Assembly: GCA_021793235.1 (NCBI GenBank)
Contig: JAJYTD010000015.1
Location: 1-64,000 of the forward strand
DNA length: 64,000 bases
Reading direction: 5' to 3'
Source of the DNA: Actinomycetes bacterium
GTDB lineage: Bacteria > Actinomycetota > Actinomycetes > Streptosporangiales > Streptosporangiaceae
Shown here: positions 19,641 to 32,828 of the stretch, one piece after another
Layout of the letters: every line of letters begins with the position of its first letter
Numbering within the stretch: the stretch's first letter is position 1
Notes under the pieces: model-generated
Seen by the model: the letters and a program-made list of their open reading frames with translations, nothing else
Databases searched by the model: none
Told to the model about the DNA's origin: nothing
Translations under genes and position numbers: made by a program

Positions 19641-20455
19641 CCACCGTACTCCAGACCAAGCTGGCCGAGGCCAAGGCCGAGGGGCGGGCGGCGCTCATCG
19701 GGTACATGCCCGCCGGATTCCCCGATCTCGGCTCCTCCACCAAGGTCATCCAGGCGATGGTCGAAGGTGGCTGCGACGCGATCGAGGTGGGTCTGCCCTA
19801 CTCCGATCCGATGATGGACGGGCCCACCATCCAGAAGGCGGCCGACCGTGCGCTGGAGGCCGGGACGACACCGTCCGACGTGCTGCGCATCGTGGCGGCT
19901 ACCGCCGAGACCGGCGCGGCCGCACTGGTGATGTCCTACTGGAACCCCATCGAGCGCTACGGTGCGCAGCGTTTCTGCGCCGACCTGGCGGCGGCCGGCG
20001 GAACCGGGGTCATCACCCCCGACCTGCTGCCCGAGGAGGCACAGGAGTGGCGTGTGGCGACCGACGCGGCCGGCCTGGACAGAATCTTCCTGGTGGCCCC
20101 TTCCTCCACCGACGAGCGGCTGCGGAGCACCACCGAAGCCTGCCGCGGATTCGTCTACGCGGCCTCGCTCATGGGGGTCACCGGGACGCGGACACAGGTC
20201 TCCGATGCCGCGGAGAAGCTGGTCAGCCGCACCAGGGCGGTAACGGCGGAGAGCAGGCTGCCCATCTGTGTCGGCTTGGGGATCTCCACTGGTGCGCAGG
20301 CGGCCGAAGTCGCCTCCTACGCCGACGGTGTCATCGCGGGGGCCGGATTCTGCCAGCGGATCCTGGACGCTCCCGATCTGGAGACCGGGCTGAGCGCGGT
20401 CCGCTCGTTCGCCGAGGAGCTCGCGCTGGGGGTGCGCTCCGGCCGAGCCGGGTAA
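19637..20455 (+). CDS. trpA: Tryptophan synthase alpha chain
   Basis: 272-residue barrel subunit that cleaves indole-3-glycerol phosphate and channels indole to TrpB. Catalytic Glu lies in [11 protein letters not shown] and catalytic Asp in [10 protein letters not shown]. The GTG start is coupled to trpB. This is the last gene of the trp block; a hairpin follows at 20530-20556. Confidence 0.97.
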   Translation: MTTVLQTKLAEAKAEGRAALIGYMPAGFPDLGSSTKVIQAMVEGGCDAIEVGLPYSDPMMDGPTIQKAADRALEAGTTPSDVLRIVAATAETGAAALVMSYWNPIERYGAQRFCADLAAAGGTGVITPDLLPEEAQEWRVATDAAGLDRIFLVAPSSTDERLRSTTEACRGFVYAASLMGVTGTRTQVSDAAEKLVSRTRAVTAESRLPICVGLGISTGAQAAEVASYADGVIAGAGFCQRILDAPDLETGLSAVRSFAEELALGVRSGRAG

Positions 20456-20529
20456 GAATCCGGTGAGAGCCCTGCGCTTTTCCGCGGGGAACGCGCGCGG
20501 ACGGAAACAGGGGACTAGAGTGCTTAGTG

Positions 20530-20556
20530 CGGTCCGCCGGTCTTCACGGCGGACCG
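20530..20556. terminator. Hairpin after trpA
   Basis: CGGTCCGCCG (20530-20539) pairs perfectly with CGGCGGACCG (20547-20556) around a 7-nt loop. It lies 75 nt after the trpA stop. There is no T-run. It is the likely end of the trp operon. Confidence 0.65.
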
Positions 20557-20631
20557 ACTATGTGTATCCACATCGTTGCGTGCAGTAGTATTCGACGCAT
20601 CGGAGACGCCCGCCTCGCCTCAGGGAAAGCA

Positions 20632-21186
20632 GTGGACACCCAAGACCAGCAGACCGTCCGCCCCGCGGAACCGCCTTCCGACAGAGAGGACACGCGGTCT
20701 CCGGGAACGCCGATGTCCCAACGCCTGCGCGCAGCCCAGCCTTGGGCGACTCTCCTGGCGCGGGTCGCGCTGGCCGGGATACTCGGCTATTCCGCCTACA
20801 CCAAGCTGCCGCCGGCGCTGTCGGTACAGTCCGTCGAGGCCTACCAGTTGTTCTCCCCGGGGGTCAGCGAGTTCATCGGCTACACCCTTCCGCTGTTCGA
20901 GTTCGCGCTGGCCCTGCTACTGCTGGTCGGACTCGCCACACGCTACGTCGGCGCGGCGACCGGCCTGCTGATGCTGGTGTTCATCGCCGGCATCGCCTCG
21001 GCCTGGGCGCGAGGGCTGACCATCGACTGCGGATGCTTCGGCACCGGGGGAGAGGTCGCGGCGGGAGAGACGGCCTACGGGATCGACATCGCCCGCGACG
21101 TAGGCTTCCTCGCGCTGGCCGGTATCGTCATGATCTGGCCGCGCTCTCCTCTTGCGCTCGACCGGCTCTTCGGCCTCTACCGCTGA
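20632..21186 (+). CDS. MauE/DoxX-type membrane protein
   Basis: 184 residues: a polar N-terminus of about 40 residues, then four hydrophobic helices. Between helices 3 and 4 it has TIDCGCFG, the C-G-C-F-G motif shared by MauE and related DoxX-like redox membrane proteins. MauE-type proteins are thought to help disulphide chemistry outside the membrane. The next gene is a DsbA-like thiol oxidoreductase, which supports a redox role. The GTG at 20632 has AGGGAAA about 6 nt upstream; the open frame runs further upstream through the trpA hairpin and is unlikely to be coding there. Confidence 0.85.
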   Translation: MDTQDQQTVRPAEPPSDREDTRSPGTPMSQRLRAAQPWATLLARVALAGILGYSAYTKLPPALSVQSVEAYQLFSPGVSEFIGYTLPLFEFALALLLLVGLATRYVGAATGLLMLVFIAGIASAWARGLTIDCGCFGTGGEVAAGETAYGIDIARDVGFLALAGIVMIWPRSPLALDRLFGLYR

Positions 21187-21312
21187 CCACGCGGTCAGGC
21201 TTCGTCCGGAGAGCCCCGTCGAGCGAAACGAGCGCGGAACGCACGGAGCCGGGCAGGGGGTCTCCGTCGGCCTCCGTGGCACACACACCCGACAAGGAAT
21301 GGTGATCGGCTG

Positions 21313-22338
21313 ATGGGCAAGGCGGCGCGGCAAGCGTCCCGCGAACGGCTCAGGCAGGAGCGGCTGAAGGAGAAGCAGCGGGCAAAGCGGAACAGGATCC
21401 TCGGCGTTGTCGGGGCCGCACTGGTCGTCGTGCTGCTGGTCGTCGGCGGCGGCTACCTCTACCTGACGTCGCAGCGCGAGTCCGAGCAGCAGTTCGCCGA
21501 GCAGTACGCCGCCCTCCCGCCACAGGAGGTACAGCAGGACGGCAGTGTCGTGTTGGCCGAGGAAGGGGCCGAAGCGCCCGTAGTGGAGGTCTATGCCGAC
21601 TTCCAGTGCCCGGCCTGCCAGGAGTTCGAGAAAGCGAGCGGCCCGACCCTGCAGAAACTCGCCGCCGACGGCCGAGCGATCGTGCACTACCGGCCGGTCA
21701 GCATCTTCGCCCAGCAACCCGCCCCGATCAGCTCCAATTCCCTGCGGAGCGCCGCCGCCGCGCGTGCCGCGGCCGACTACGGCAAGTTCGTCCAGTACCA
21801 CGACATCCTCTTCGAGAACCAGCCGACCGAGGGAACGGTCGGATTCGCCGCCGACGACCTCAAGCAGTGGGGCGAGGACGCCGGGATCGACGCCCCCGCC
21901 TTCGCCGACCGCATCGACGCCGAGAGCGCGGCCGTCGACCAGTTCACCGGTGAATACAGCCAACAGCTCATGAGCGCGGCCCAAGACGAGTTCTCCCAGC
22001 AGAAGCTGCAGGGGATGTCGCTCGGCGAGCTGATGGAGTGGGGCGATGAGAACGGCGTGGACCGCTCCTTCCTGGAGGACACCTACGTCAAAGAGATCCT
22101 CGATGCGACGGCTGCGGTGAATGAGAGGTACTCCGGAGGCGAGTCGGAGTTCAGCGGGACGCCATCGGTCTACGTCAATGGTGCCAAACTGGGCAATGAG
22201 GCGTTCTCCGGCAGCGGCATCGAGAACGCGGTCGAGAACGCCGAACCCGGCCAGGTCGACACCGAGCCGCTTGCGTCGGATGACGCGGCCTCCGGCGCCT
22301 CCCCTGAAAACGAAGAGTCCCCTGACGCCAAGGAATAG
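21313..22338 (+). CDS. Membrane-anchored DsbA-family thiol:disulphide oxidoreductase
   Basis: 341 residues. A basic N-terminus (residues 1-28) leads into one membrane helix (29-52), so the rest is outside the cell. The thioredoxin-like domain starts near residue 80. Its active site is Cys99-Pro-Ala-Cys102 and the cis-Pro loop is GTPSVYVNG near residue 286. A helical insert separates these, as in DsbA/FrnE proteins. The acidic C-terminus is disordered. It follows the MauE-like gene by 126 nt, which suggests a reductant/oxidant pair for exported proteins. It precedes lgt by 9 nt. Confidence 0.9.
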   Translation: MGKAARQASRERLRQERLKEKQRAKRNRILGVVGAALVVVLLVVGGGYLYLTSQRESEQQFAEQYAALPPQEVQQDGSVVLAEEGAEAPVVEVYADFQCPACQEFEKASGPTLQKLAADGRAIVHYRPVSIFAQQPAPISSNSLRSAAAARAAADYGKFVQYHDILFENQPTEGTVGFAADDLKQWGEDAGIDAPAFADRIDAESAAVDQFTGEYSQQLMSAAQDEFSQQKLQGMSLGELMEWGDENGVDRSFLEDTYVKEILDATAAVNERYSGGESEFSGTPSVYVNGAKLGNEAFSGSGIENAVENAEPGQVDTEPLASDDAASGASPENEESPDAKE

Positions 22339-22347
22339 ACCCGAGCG

Positions 22348-23616
22348 ATGACGATGACGTCCAGCACCGATGGGGGGACGGCCGAGACCGGGCGCGTCCT
22401 CGCGGCCATCCCCAGCCCCGAAGTGAGCTCGATCTCGCTCGGCCCGTTGACCATCCACTTCTACGCGCTGTGCATCCTCGCCGGCGTGATCGCCGCCGTC
22501 TACTGGAGTGAGCGCCGCTGGGCCGCCATGGGCGGGGAGAAGGGCACCATCCTGGATCTCGCGGTGCCCGCGGTGATCCTGGGCCTCATCGGCGGCCGCC
22601 TCTACCACGTGATCAGCGACTACCAGTTGTACTTCGGCCCCGGCAAGGAACCCATCAGGGCGCTGTTCATATGGGAAGGTGGACTGGGCATCTGGGGCGC
22701 GATCCCGCTGGGAGCGCTGGGTGTCTGGTGGGTGGCGCGACTGCGCGGCCTGTCCATGTCGAAACTGTCCTTCGCGATCGCCCCGACCATTCCGCTGGCG
22801 CAGGCGTTCGGGCGCTGGGGGAACTACTTCAACCAGGAGCTTTTCGGTGCTCCCACCGACCTTCCGTGGGCGGTGCGGATCTCCCTGGACTACACCTACA
22901 ACAGCGAAGGCGACCCGCGCCCGGGGATGCAACTCCTCCCGGGCAGCACGACGGAGTACTACACCGCCTACCACCCCACATTCCTCTATGAGTCGCTGTG
23001 GTGCCTGGGGCTCGCGGTGCTGCTGGCCTGGCTGGGGCGGCGCTACGAGGATCAGCTCGCCGGCGGCCGGCTCTTCGCGGTGTATGTGATGGGCTACTGC
23101 GTGGGCCGGTTCTGGATCGAGTATCTCCGAGTCGACCCGGCGCACGACATCCTCGGTCTCAGACTGAACAACTGGACGTCCATTCTGGTGTTCGCCGGGG
23201 CGCTCGCCTACTTCCTGTGGGCGGGGCGCCGGCTGGACTCCTTCTCCACGCGTGTTCTCCCGGTCGGCCACGACGCCGGGACTCAAGTGTTCGATACCGC
23301 CCCCTCCCCGTCCGATGAGCGGGGTGTTGGGGAGTCTGGTGGGTCCTCGGCGGATGCTGGTGGTGAGGCGGCCGGGGTTGAGGGGCCGTCGGAGGAGTCG
23401 GTTGTGGTTGGTGAGCGGGGTGTTGGGGAGTCTGGTGGGTCCTCGGAGGATGCTGGTGGTGAGGCGGCCGGGGGTGAGGGGCCGGAGGAGTCGGTTGTGG
23501 TTGGTGAGCGGGGTGCTGGGGAGTCTGGTGGGTCCTCGGAAGACGCTGATGGTGAGGCGGCCGGCGCCACCGCAGGCGAGGCCGTCAGAGGCGAGGGATC
23601 CGGACAGGAGAAGTAG
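22348..23616 (+). CDS. lgt: Prolipoprotein diacylglyceryl transferase with repetitive C-terminal tail
   Basis: 422 residues. Lgt moves diacylglycerol from phosphatidylglycerol to the lipobox Cys of prolipoproteins, in the membrane. The core (residues about 25-300) has seven hydrophobic helices and the Lgt signature GRWGNYFNQELFGAP near residue 155, plus YHPTFLYES and GRFWIEYLR. From residue 324 a tail of near-identical 31-32-residue repeats follows (GESGGSS, DAGGEAAG, EESVVVGER), encoded by codons rich in GGT and GTT, unlike the rest of the gene. Lgt does not need such a tail. It is 9 nt after the DsbA-like gene. Confidence 0.95.
   Translation: MTMTSSTDGGTAETGRVLAAIPSPEVSSISLGPLTIHFYALCILAGVIAAVYWSERRWAAMGGEKGTILDLAVPAVILGLIGGRLYHVISDYQLYFGPGKEPIRALFIWEGGLGIWGAIPLGALGVWWVARLRGLSMSKLSFAIAPTIPLAQAFGRWGNYFNQELFGAPTDLPWAVRISLDYTYNSEGDPRPGMQLLPGSTTEYYTAYHPTFLYESLWCLGLAVLLAWLGRRYEDQLAGGRLFAVYVMGYCVGRFWIEYLRVDPAHDILGLRLNNWTSILVFAGALAYFLWAGRRLDSFSTRVLPVGHDAGTQVFDTAPSPSDERGVGESGGSSADAGGEAAGVEGPSEESVVVGERGVGESGGSSEDAGGEAAGGEGPEESVVVGERGAGESGGSSEDADGEAAGATAGEAVRGEGSGQEK
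23317..23565 (+). repeat. Tandem repeat in the lgt 3' end
   Basis: Unit 1 starts at 23317 (96 nt), unit 2 at 23413 (93 nt) and a partial unit 3 at 23506 (about 60 nt). Each begins GAGCGGGGTG and shares long identical stretches, so the copying is recent. Lengths are multiples of three and keep the frame. Third positions are often T here, against the strong G/C preference elsewhere. Confidence 0.9.
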
Positions 23617-23623
23617 GACACTC

Positions 23624-23655
23624 GCTCCGCAGCGGATCGCACGCCGCTGCGGAGC
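23624..23655. terminator. Hairpin after lgt
   Basis: A perfect 12-bp stem (23624-23635 with 23644-23655) around an 8-nt loop starts 8 nt after the lgt stop and ends 12 nt before the next start. It is a likely terminator, so the following gene may have weak read-through or its own promoter. Confidence 0.65.
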
Positions 23656-23666
23656 ATGTCGGACGG

Positions 23667-24926
23667 ATGAGTACGCACGTGAGCAGATCCGATTCCAACA
23701 GACGGGCGAGCAGGCGCCGATCTCCACGGACCGGACCGTCCCGGGTGGTCCGGGACGATCGCGGTCCTGCCCGGTACGACGACGCTGACGCCTACGGCGA
23801 CGCATACGCCGATGACCGTTCCGACGGCTACGACGACGGCTACGACGACGAATACGACGGCTACGGCGACGAGTACGAGGACGAGCCGCCGCGGCGGGGC
23901 AGCCCCTCCGGCCGTCGGCGTTCCGCCTCCACCACGAGGAGGAACGCCCAGAACGGCAGGAAGCCGAAACGGGGCAAGGCAGCGGCCAGGACGGCCGCGG
24001 TCCGCGGGCAGGCCGCCTCCGACGCCCCCCGGCGCGGACACCGCGGAGTCCGCGCCGGCGGCGGAGTCGGCCCCGTGTCGAAATTCTCCGCCTCGGCGCT
24101 GCGCCGTGTCACCGTCCTGGGCGACCGGCCCAGCCAGGTCGTCTATACCCTCGCCGAGCAGAGCCGGCGCAAGCGCGGCACCGCCGTGTTGGGGACCCTG
24201 GTGGCGCTGTGCTGTACGGCGCTCATCGCCCTTCTCGGCGTCTTGGGCTACCAGCTGACCCTTGGCCCCAACGCCCTCACCGGCAAGGGCAACGCGGCCA
24301 TCGTCGATCCGCCCGAGGGCCACTCCACCCTGCTTCCCGAGCTTTATCAGGGACACCAGGAGGACGAGACCGAGGTCTTCGCCCCGATCGCGCAGCGCCC
24401 GGACGATGCCGCGCAACTCACCGAGAAGGAGGTCTTCGGCCCCGCGGAGAAGCTGGAACTCGACGATTTCGAGCTGCTGCTGAAGGACTCCGAGGCCACC
24501 GACACCTGTACCGCGCTGGTGTGGGGGGAGGAACTCGCCCAGTCGCTGGCAGACGGCTCCTGCACGTCGGCCGCGCGCGGTGTCTACCAGGACAAGAAAG
24601 AAAAATACGTGGCGCAGTTCACGCTATTCGATCTGGCCGACACCGAGGCCGCGCAGGCGTCCGCGCAGGCGCTCGATCCGACCGACCACACAACGGAATC
24701 CGGCTTCGTGCTTCCCCTCGACGAGAGCATCACGGGTCTGCACGAGGGCTACAGCCAAGCCACCGCCCAGGTCATGGGCCATTACCTGGCGGTGTACTGG
24801 GTGGCCCGCGCCGATGGCGGGCAGCCTGCCGAGGATGAGACCATGGCAGCGCTGAACGTCGTGGCGATGGACGCGTCCGTATGGGTCTACCAAGAGGTCG
24901 GCGAAGCGAAGCAGCAGGCGGAGTGA
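23667..24926 (+). CDS. Single-pass membrane protein, paralogue of the next gene
   Basis: 419 residues of unknown function. A basic N-terminus is followed by a Tyr/Asp/Gly-rich low-complexity stretch (about residues 38-72), another basic Arg/Lys-rich stretch, one membrane helix (about 172-195), and an exported domain of about 220 residues. In that domain DTCTALVWGEELAQSLADGSC holds two cysteines 19 residues apart. It continues with FDLADTEAAQASAQAL and GYSQATAQVMGHYLAVYWV. These blocks recur in the next gene. A stress, wall or sensor role is possible but unsupported. The ATG lacks a strong ribosome-binding site (GGACGG). Confidence 0.8.
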   Translation: MSTHVSRSDSNRRASRRRSPRTGPSRVVRDDRGPARYDDADAYGDAYADDRSDGYDDGYDDEYDGYGDEYEDEPPRRGSPSGRRRSASTTRRNAQNGRKPKRGKAAARTAAVRGQAASDAPRRGHRGVRAGGGVGPVSKFSASALRRVTVLGDRPSQVVYTLAEQSRRKRGTAVLGTLVALCCTALIALLGVLGYQLTLGPNALTGKGNAAIVDPPEGHSTLLPELYQGHQEDETEVFAPIAQRPDDAAQLTEKEVFGPAEKLELDDFELLLKDSEATDTCTALVWGEELAQSLADGSCTSAARGVYQDKKEKYVAQFTLFDLADTEAAQASAQALDPTDHTTESGFVLPLDESITGLHEGYSQATAQVMGHYLAVYWVARADGGQPAEDETMAALNVVAMDASVWVYQEVGEAKQQAE

Positions 24927-25059
24927 TGCGCGAGGTGGGGCGGACTCGGCACCCGGACCGGCTGTTCCCCGGCTGACGCTAGGATTTGCGCATCGGCGGT
25001 GGTTCCCGTGAGGCTCCGCGCGCTGTCCCGAAACGTCCCCCGTGTCTCGAGAGGTTCTG

Positions 25060-26055
25060 GTGTCCCCTTCCGAGTCGTCCGTGGCCGGTTCCGCCGGTCG
25101 ACGGAGGAAAACCGATGAAGCCGACTCCATCGCAGGGCTGGACGCATCCCCCTCGCGTCGCAAGGGGGCCCGCCGTCGGCGCAGGAGCGGCCGATCGGGT
25201 GCGGGCGGCAAGGGCCGGGGCAAGGCTCTGCCCCTGCTGCTGGGGGCGCTGGGCCTGGCGGTGGTCGCGCTCGTTGCCGTGCTGGTCGTCCGCTTCATGG
25301 CGGGCGGCGATGCGGCTCCGGCGAACGCGGCGCCGGCCGTCTACGGGATCTACGATTCCGAGAACATCAGCGAGGTGCTGTCCTCTCAGGAGCAGGACTC
25401 GCGCGCCCTCGCCGAAGGCGAGCTGTTCGAGCGGGGCAACGAGGAGATCGAAAGCCAGGGGATCACCTTCACGCTGGCCGCCTCCTCGCTTTCTGAGGAC
25501 TGCGCGGCGGCCGTCTGGGGTGAGGCGGTGCAGAAGGCACTGGCTGACGCCGGGTGTACCCAGGCCGCCAGGGCGGGCTACACCTCCGGCGACCATGTCG
25601 GCCTGGCCGCCATGTTCAATCTGCGGGACACAGAGGCCGCCCAAGCCGTCGCCGAGGCCCTCCAGCCCCCGAAGGATCCCGAAGCCGAGGCCCCCGGCTT
25701 CGTCACCGTGCCGACCGAGGAAGCACCGTTCGACAAGCTCGGCGCCGGCTACAGCGCGGCGGAGGCGACCGTCAGCGGCCACTACCTGGTGGTGACCTGG
25801 GTGCAGTCGGTGGACTCCACGGACCCCGCCGAGAAGGAGAGCCTCACGTCGCCGCTCATCGCGCTGGGTGGTTTCCAGGACCCGCTCTACCGCCGGGTGG
25901 TCCAGTACGAGGAGACGCAGGGGACGGACGACGCCGGCACCCAGCCCGAGGCGGGCGCCCCCGAAGGAACGGACACCGGCGGGGCGACCGAGACCGGAGA
26001 AGGCGTGGCCGACCCGGCCGCAGACCCCGCGTCCGAAGCCCAGCCCGCGGGCTGA
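25060..26055 (+). CDS. Single-pass membrane protein, paralogue of the previous gene
   Basis: About 331 residues. A basic N-terminus ([11 protein letters not shown]) is followed by one helix (about residues 55-80), then an exported domain aligned with the previous protein: EDCAAAVWGEAVQKALADAGC (same Cys-x19-Cys spacing), FNLRDTEAAQAVAEAL, GYSAAEATVSGHYLVVTWV. The C-terminus is acidic and low-complexity. GTG at 25060 is chosen because CGAGAGG lies 5 nt upstream; GTG at 25042 is an alternative. The two genes look like an old tandem duplication. It is convergent with the BpsA-like gene. Confidence 0.8.
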   Translation: MSPSESSVAGSAGRRRKTDEADSIAGLDASPSRRKGARRRRRSGRSGAGGKGRGKALPLLLGALGLAVVALVAVLVVRFMAGGDAAPANAAPAVYGIYDSENISEVLSSQEQDSRALAEGELFERGNEEIESQGITFTLAASSLSEDCAAAVWGEAVQKALADAGCTQAARAGYTSGDHVGLAAMFNLRDTEAAQAVAEALQPPKDPEAEAPGFVTVPTEEAPFDKLGAGYSAAEATVSGHYLVVTWVQSVDSTDPAEKESLTSPLIALGGFQDPLYRRVVQYEETQGTDDAGTQPEAGAPEGTDTGGATETGEGVADPAADPASEAQPAG

Positions 26056-26099
26056 CCGGCTCTCGCGGCCCAAGCCGCGGCACAGCGGCCCGGCGCGCC

Positions 26100-27695
26100 T
26101 CACGGGAGACCGGATGTGAGGTCTCCTACCGCGGTGCGCAGTGCAGGGAACCGGTGTGCGGGCAGGTCGAGCAGGGTGTGCCCGGACAGCCACGGCGCGG
26201 CCGCGGCGACGCGGGTGCGCGCCGTCCTCTTGTTGATCGGGCGTCCCAGGTCGGCGTGGATGCGGATCAGGCCTTCCCGTAGTGTGCTGGTGAGCGTGCC
26301 GTGGGCGCGGTCCTGGCAGTGCCGGAGGAGGCGGTCCGCGGGGGCGGCGGTGTCCGCGCCGCGCCTGTGCGCGACGACCACGGTGGTCCGCGGGCCGGGC
26401 GTGCCGCGGAGGAAGCGGACGTCGAAGCGGGGTCCGACCATTGCGCGCAGAGCCGACTGTCCGGCTTCGTCGCGGACCTCGGGAGTGTTCGCGGGTACGA
26501 CGGCGTGTGTCTCGGCGGCAGAGCTCGCCAGGATGACGCGGGGGAGCAGGGCCTGGAAACCTCCGGTCAGGTCCACCACCGCGCGCTGGCCACCGGTGGG
26601 GGACTTCAGCCAGGTCGCGAGCCGAATATGGGTGATATCCCCGGGTAGTGCCGCGCGTGGCCAGGCGCCCACCGCCGTGTCCGCCTGGAAGCGCCGCAGG
26701 AGCGACCGCGCGTCGGTTTCCGTGAACGCCTCGGCCGCCTCCTTGGCGTTGGCGCCCCGGCTGTAGATGCGGGCGGCCTCGGTGCCGTCGCCGATAGTGC
26801 GGGAGGTGGGGCGCAGCACGTACAGGTCGCTGGCCGAACCGATGGCCTCGGCACCCAGGTAGCGGTTGAAGTCCGGCCAGATCGCCTCGAACACCAGGTC
26901 CATCCGCGATAGTCGGGACTGCGTCTTGGCGACGAGTCCCGGTGTGGTCTCACTGGCGCCGTAGGCGACCAGGACGCGCCCCCGGCGCGGGTCGGCGAGG
27001 CCCTCCAGGCTCCGCCGGACGAACAGCTCGACGCCTTCGGGGGTGTAGGGCGGGTCGGTGAACGCCAGGTCGCAGTGGCCTTGGACGGCCGCGGGAAGAC
27101 CGAGCCGCAGGTCGGCGAAGTAGCAGCGCACGGGAAGGCCGAGCCGGTCCGCAGCGGTGTCGATGTAGTCCAGCATGCGTTCGTCGATGTCGACGACGGC
27201 GGCTTCGGCCTCCGGGCAGGCCAGTGTGGCGGCCAGGGATGTCAGGTCGTGGTCGCCGACGCAGAGCAGCCGTGCGCCGGGCAGTGCGAAGCGGCTCGCC
27301 AGGAAGGCGCCGCGGCGAAGGGCGGTGTGTGCGGTCGCGGTCACGTGGTCGAGGTCGGTACGGGGCCGCGGTGCCTCGGCGACGAGCCGGCGCAGTTCGG
27401 CCGCTGCCTGCTGGTCGAGCAGGGGAGCGAGGGGGTCGGTCGGCTCGGAGCGGGTGTAGCGGGTGTAGCGGGCCGGGTGCAGGAGCCGGACCCGGCCGTC
27501 GCGGTGGTCGAGGTCGTGGCCCAGCGCGTCGAGGGTGGCCTCGACGATGCGGTGGGCGACGGCGGTCGCTCGGACGAGGTCCCGCGCGCTCCACCACGCC
27601 CCGTCGGTGAGCGCGGTGAGGACGCGGTGGACGCGGACGGCCTCGATGCCCTGTTCCGTGAGCAGTTCGGACAGCGCCGGTGGATGATCGATCAC
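26100..27695 (-). CDS. BpsA-like (bis-aminopropyl spermidine synthase family) protein
   Basis: 531 residues. A winged-helix-like N-terminal part (1-100) precedes a Rossmann transferase core with LCVGDHDLTSLAATL (about 145), VVDIDERMLDYI (about 170) and FTDPPYTPEGVELFV (about 213). This series matches the BpsA family, which transfers aminopropyl groups to make branched polyamines in thermophiles. The family's GDDD appears here as GDHD. A further 200 residues follow the core, longer than a typical BpsA of about 350. It could instead be a methyltransferase with a DPPY motif. Substrate unknown. A long untranslated stretch separates it from gltB. Confidence 0.7.
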   Translation of the reverse strand: MIDHPPALSELLTEQGIEAVRVHRVLTALTDGAWWSARDLVRATAVAHRIVEATLDALGHDLDHRDGRVRLLHPARYTRYTRSEPTDPLAPLLDQQAAAELRRLVAEAPRPRTDLDHVTATAHTALRRGAFLASRFALPGARLLCVGDHDLTSLAATLACPEAEAAVVDIDERMLDYIDTAADRLGLPVRCYFADLRLGLPAAVQGHCDLAFTDPPYTPEGVELFVRRSLEGLADPRRGRVLVAYGASETTPGLVAKTQSRLSRMDLVFEAIWPDFNRYLGAEAIGSASDLYVLRPTSRTIGDGTEAARIYSRGANAKEAAEAFTETDARSLLRRFQADTAVGAWPRAALPGDITHIRLATWLKSPTGGQRAVVDLTGGFQALLPRVILASSAAETHAVVPANTPEVRDEAGQSALRAMVGPRFDVRFLRGTPGPRTTVVVAHRRGADTAAPADRLLRHCQDRAHGTLTSTLREGLIRIHADLGRPINKRTARTRVAAAAPWLSGHTLLDLPAHRFPALRTAVGDLTSGLP

Positions 27696-28231
27696 CGGGA
27701 GATCATCCCATGCGCGGGCCGCGTGGCGCGGGAGACGGGGCAGAGCGGCGGTCCCGCGCAGCCGCGCGTGCTTGGGCGGAGCGCGAAAGGGGGAGGGTGG
27801 TGGGAGGCGGTGGCGCGGTGCTGGTAGGTTTCCGCCGCGTTTCGCTGCACATGAGCAGTTGCTTTTCTCTTTTTCGGGGGGCGGGGGTGTTTGCGTGGAG
27901 CGGGAGATGGAAGGATCACGGCTAGCCTCATCTCGTCGAGGGGCGGCGCCCGTTTATCCTTAGCGGTGCAGGTGCCTTCGCCGCCGCGCTGTTGCGGTGG
28001 CTGGTCTAGACCTCTGGTGCGTATCAGGGCTGGACCGCGGTGTATCGATAAGTACTCACGAGTGCAGTGACCACCTGGCCGACGACCGGTTACCACGAGG
28101 AAGTGAACGCAGGCGTGCCGTCTGTGGAACCGGATCCGGGTGAGACCCGCTCGGCATGCTGACGCAGCAGGGCCAATGTCGTCCCGATTGCGCTTTCTCG
28201 AAAGCCCAGACGCACGACGACAGGAGGGTAG
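27696..28231. other. Intergenic region upstream of gltB
   Basis: 536 nt between two divergent genes. I find no convincing gene. The part around 27865-27960 and 28040-28065 is less G/C-rich and probably holds promoters (TATCGATA palindrome at about 28043-28050). The last 14 nt hold the strong gltB ribosome-binding site (AGGAGGG). A long gltB leader with nitrogen control is possible, but I could not identify a full GlnR box. Confidence 0.4.
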
Positions 28232-32794
<4,563 letters not shown>

Positions 32795-32828
32795 CATTCG
32801 CGCCAACGAAAGGAGGGAACGACCGACC

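Noticed and set aside
28085-28110. Possible GlnR box (GTTAC-CACGAG-GAAGT) before gltB
   Set aside because: The second half matches the remembered GAAAC only at 3 of 5 bases and no second pair is seen; too weak to call.
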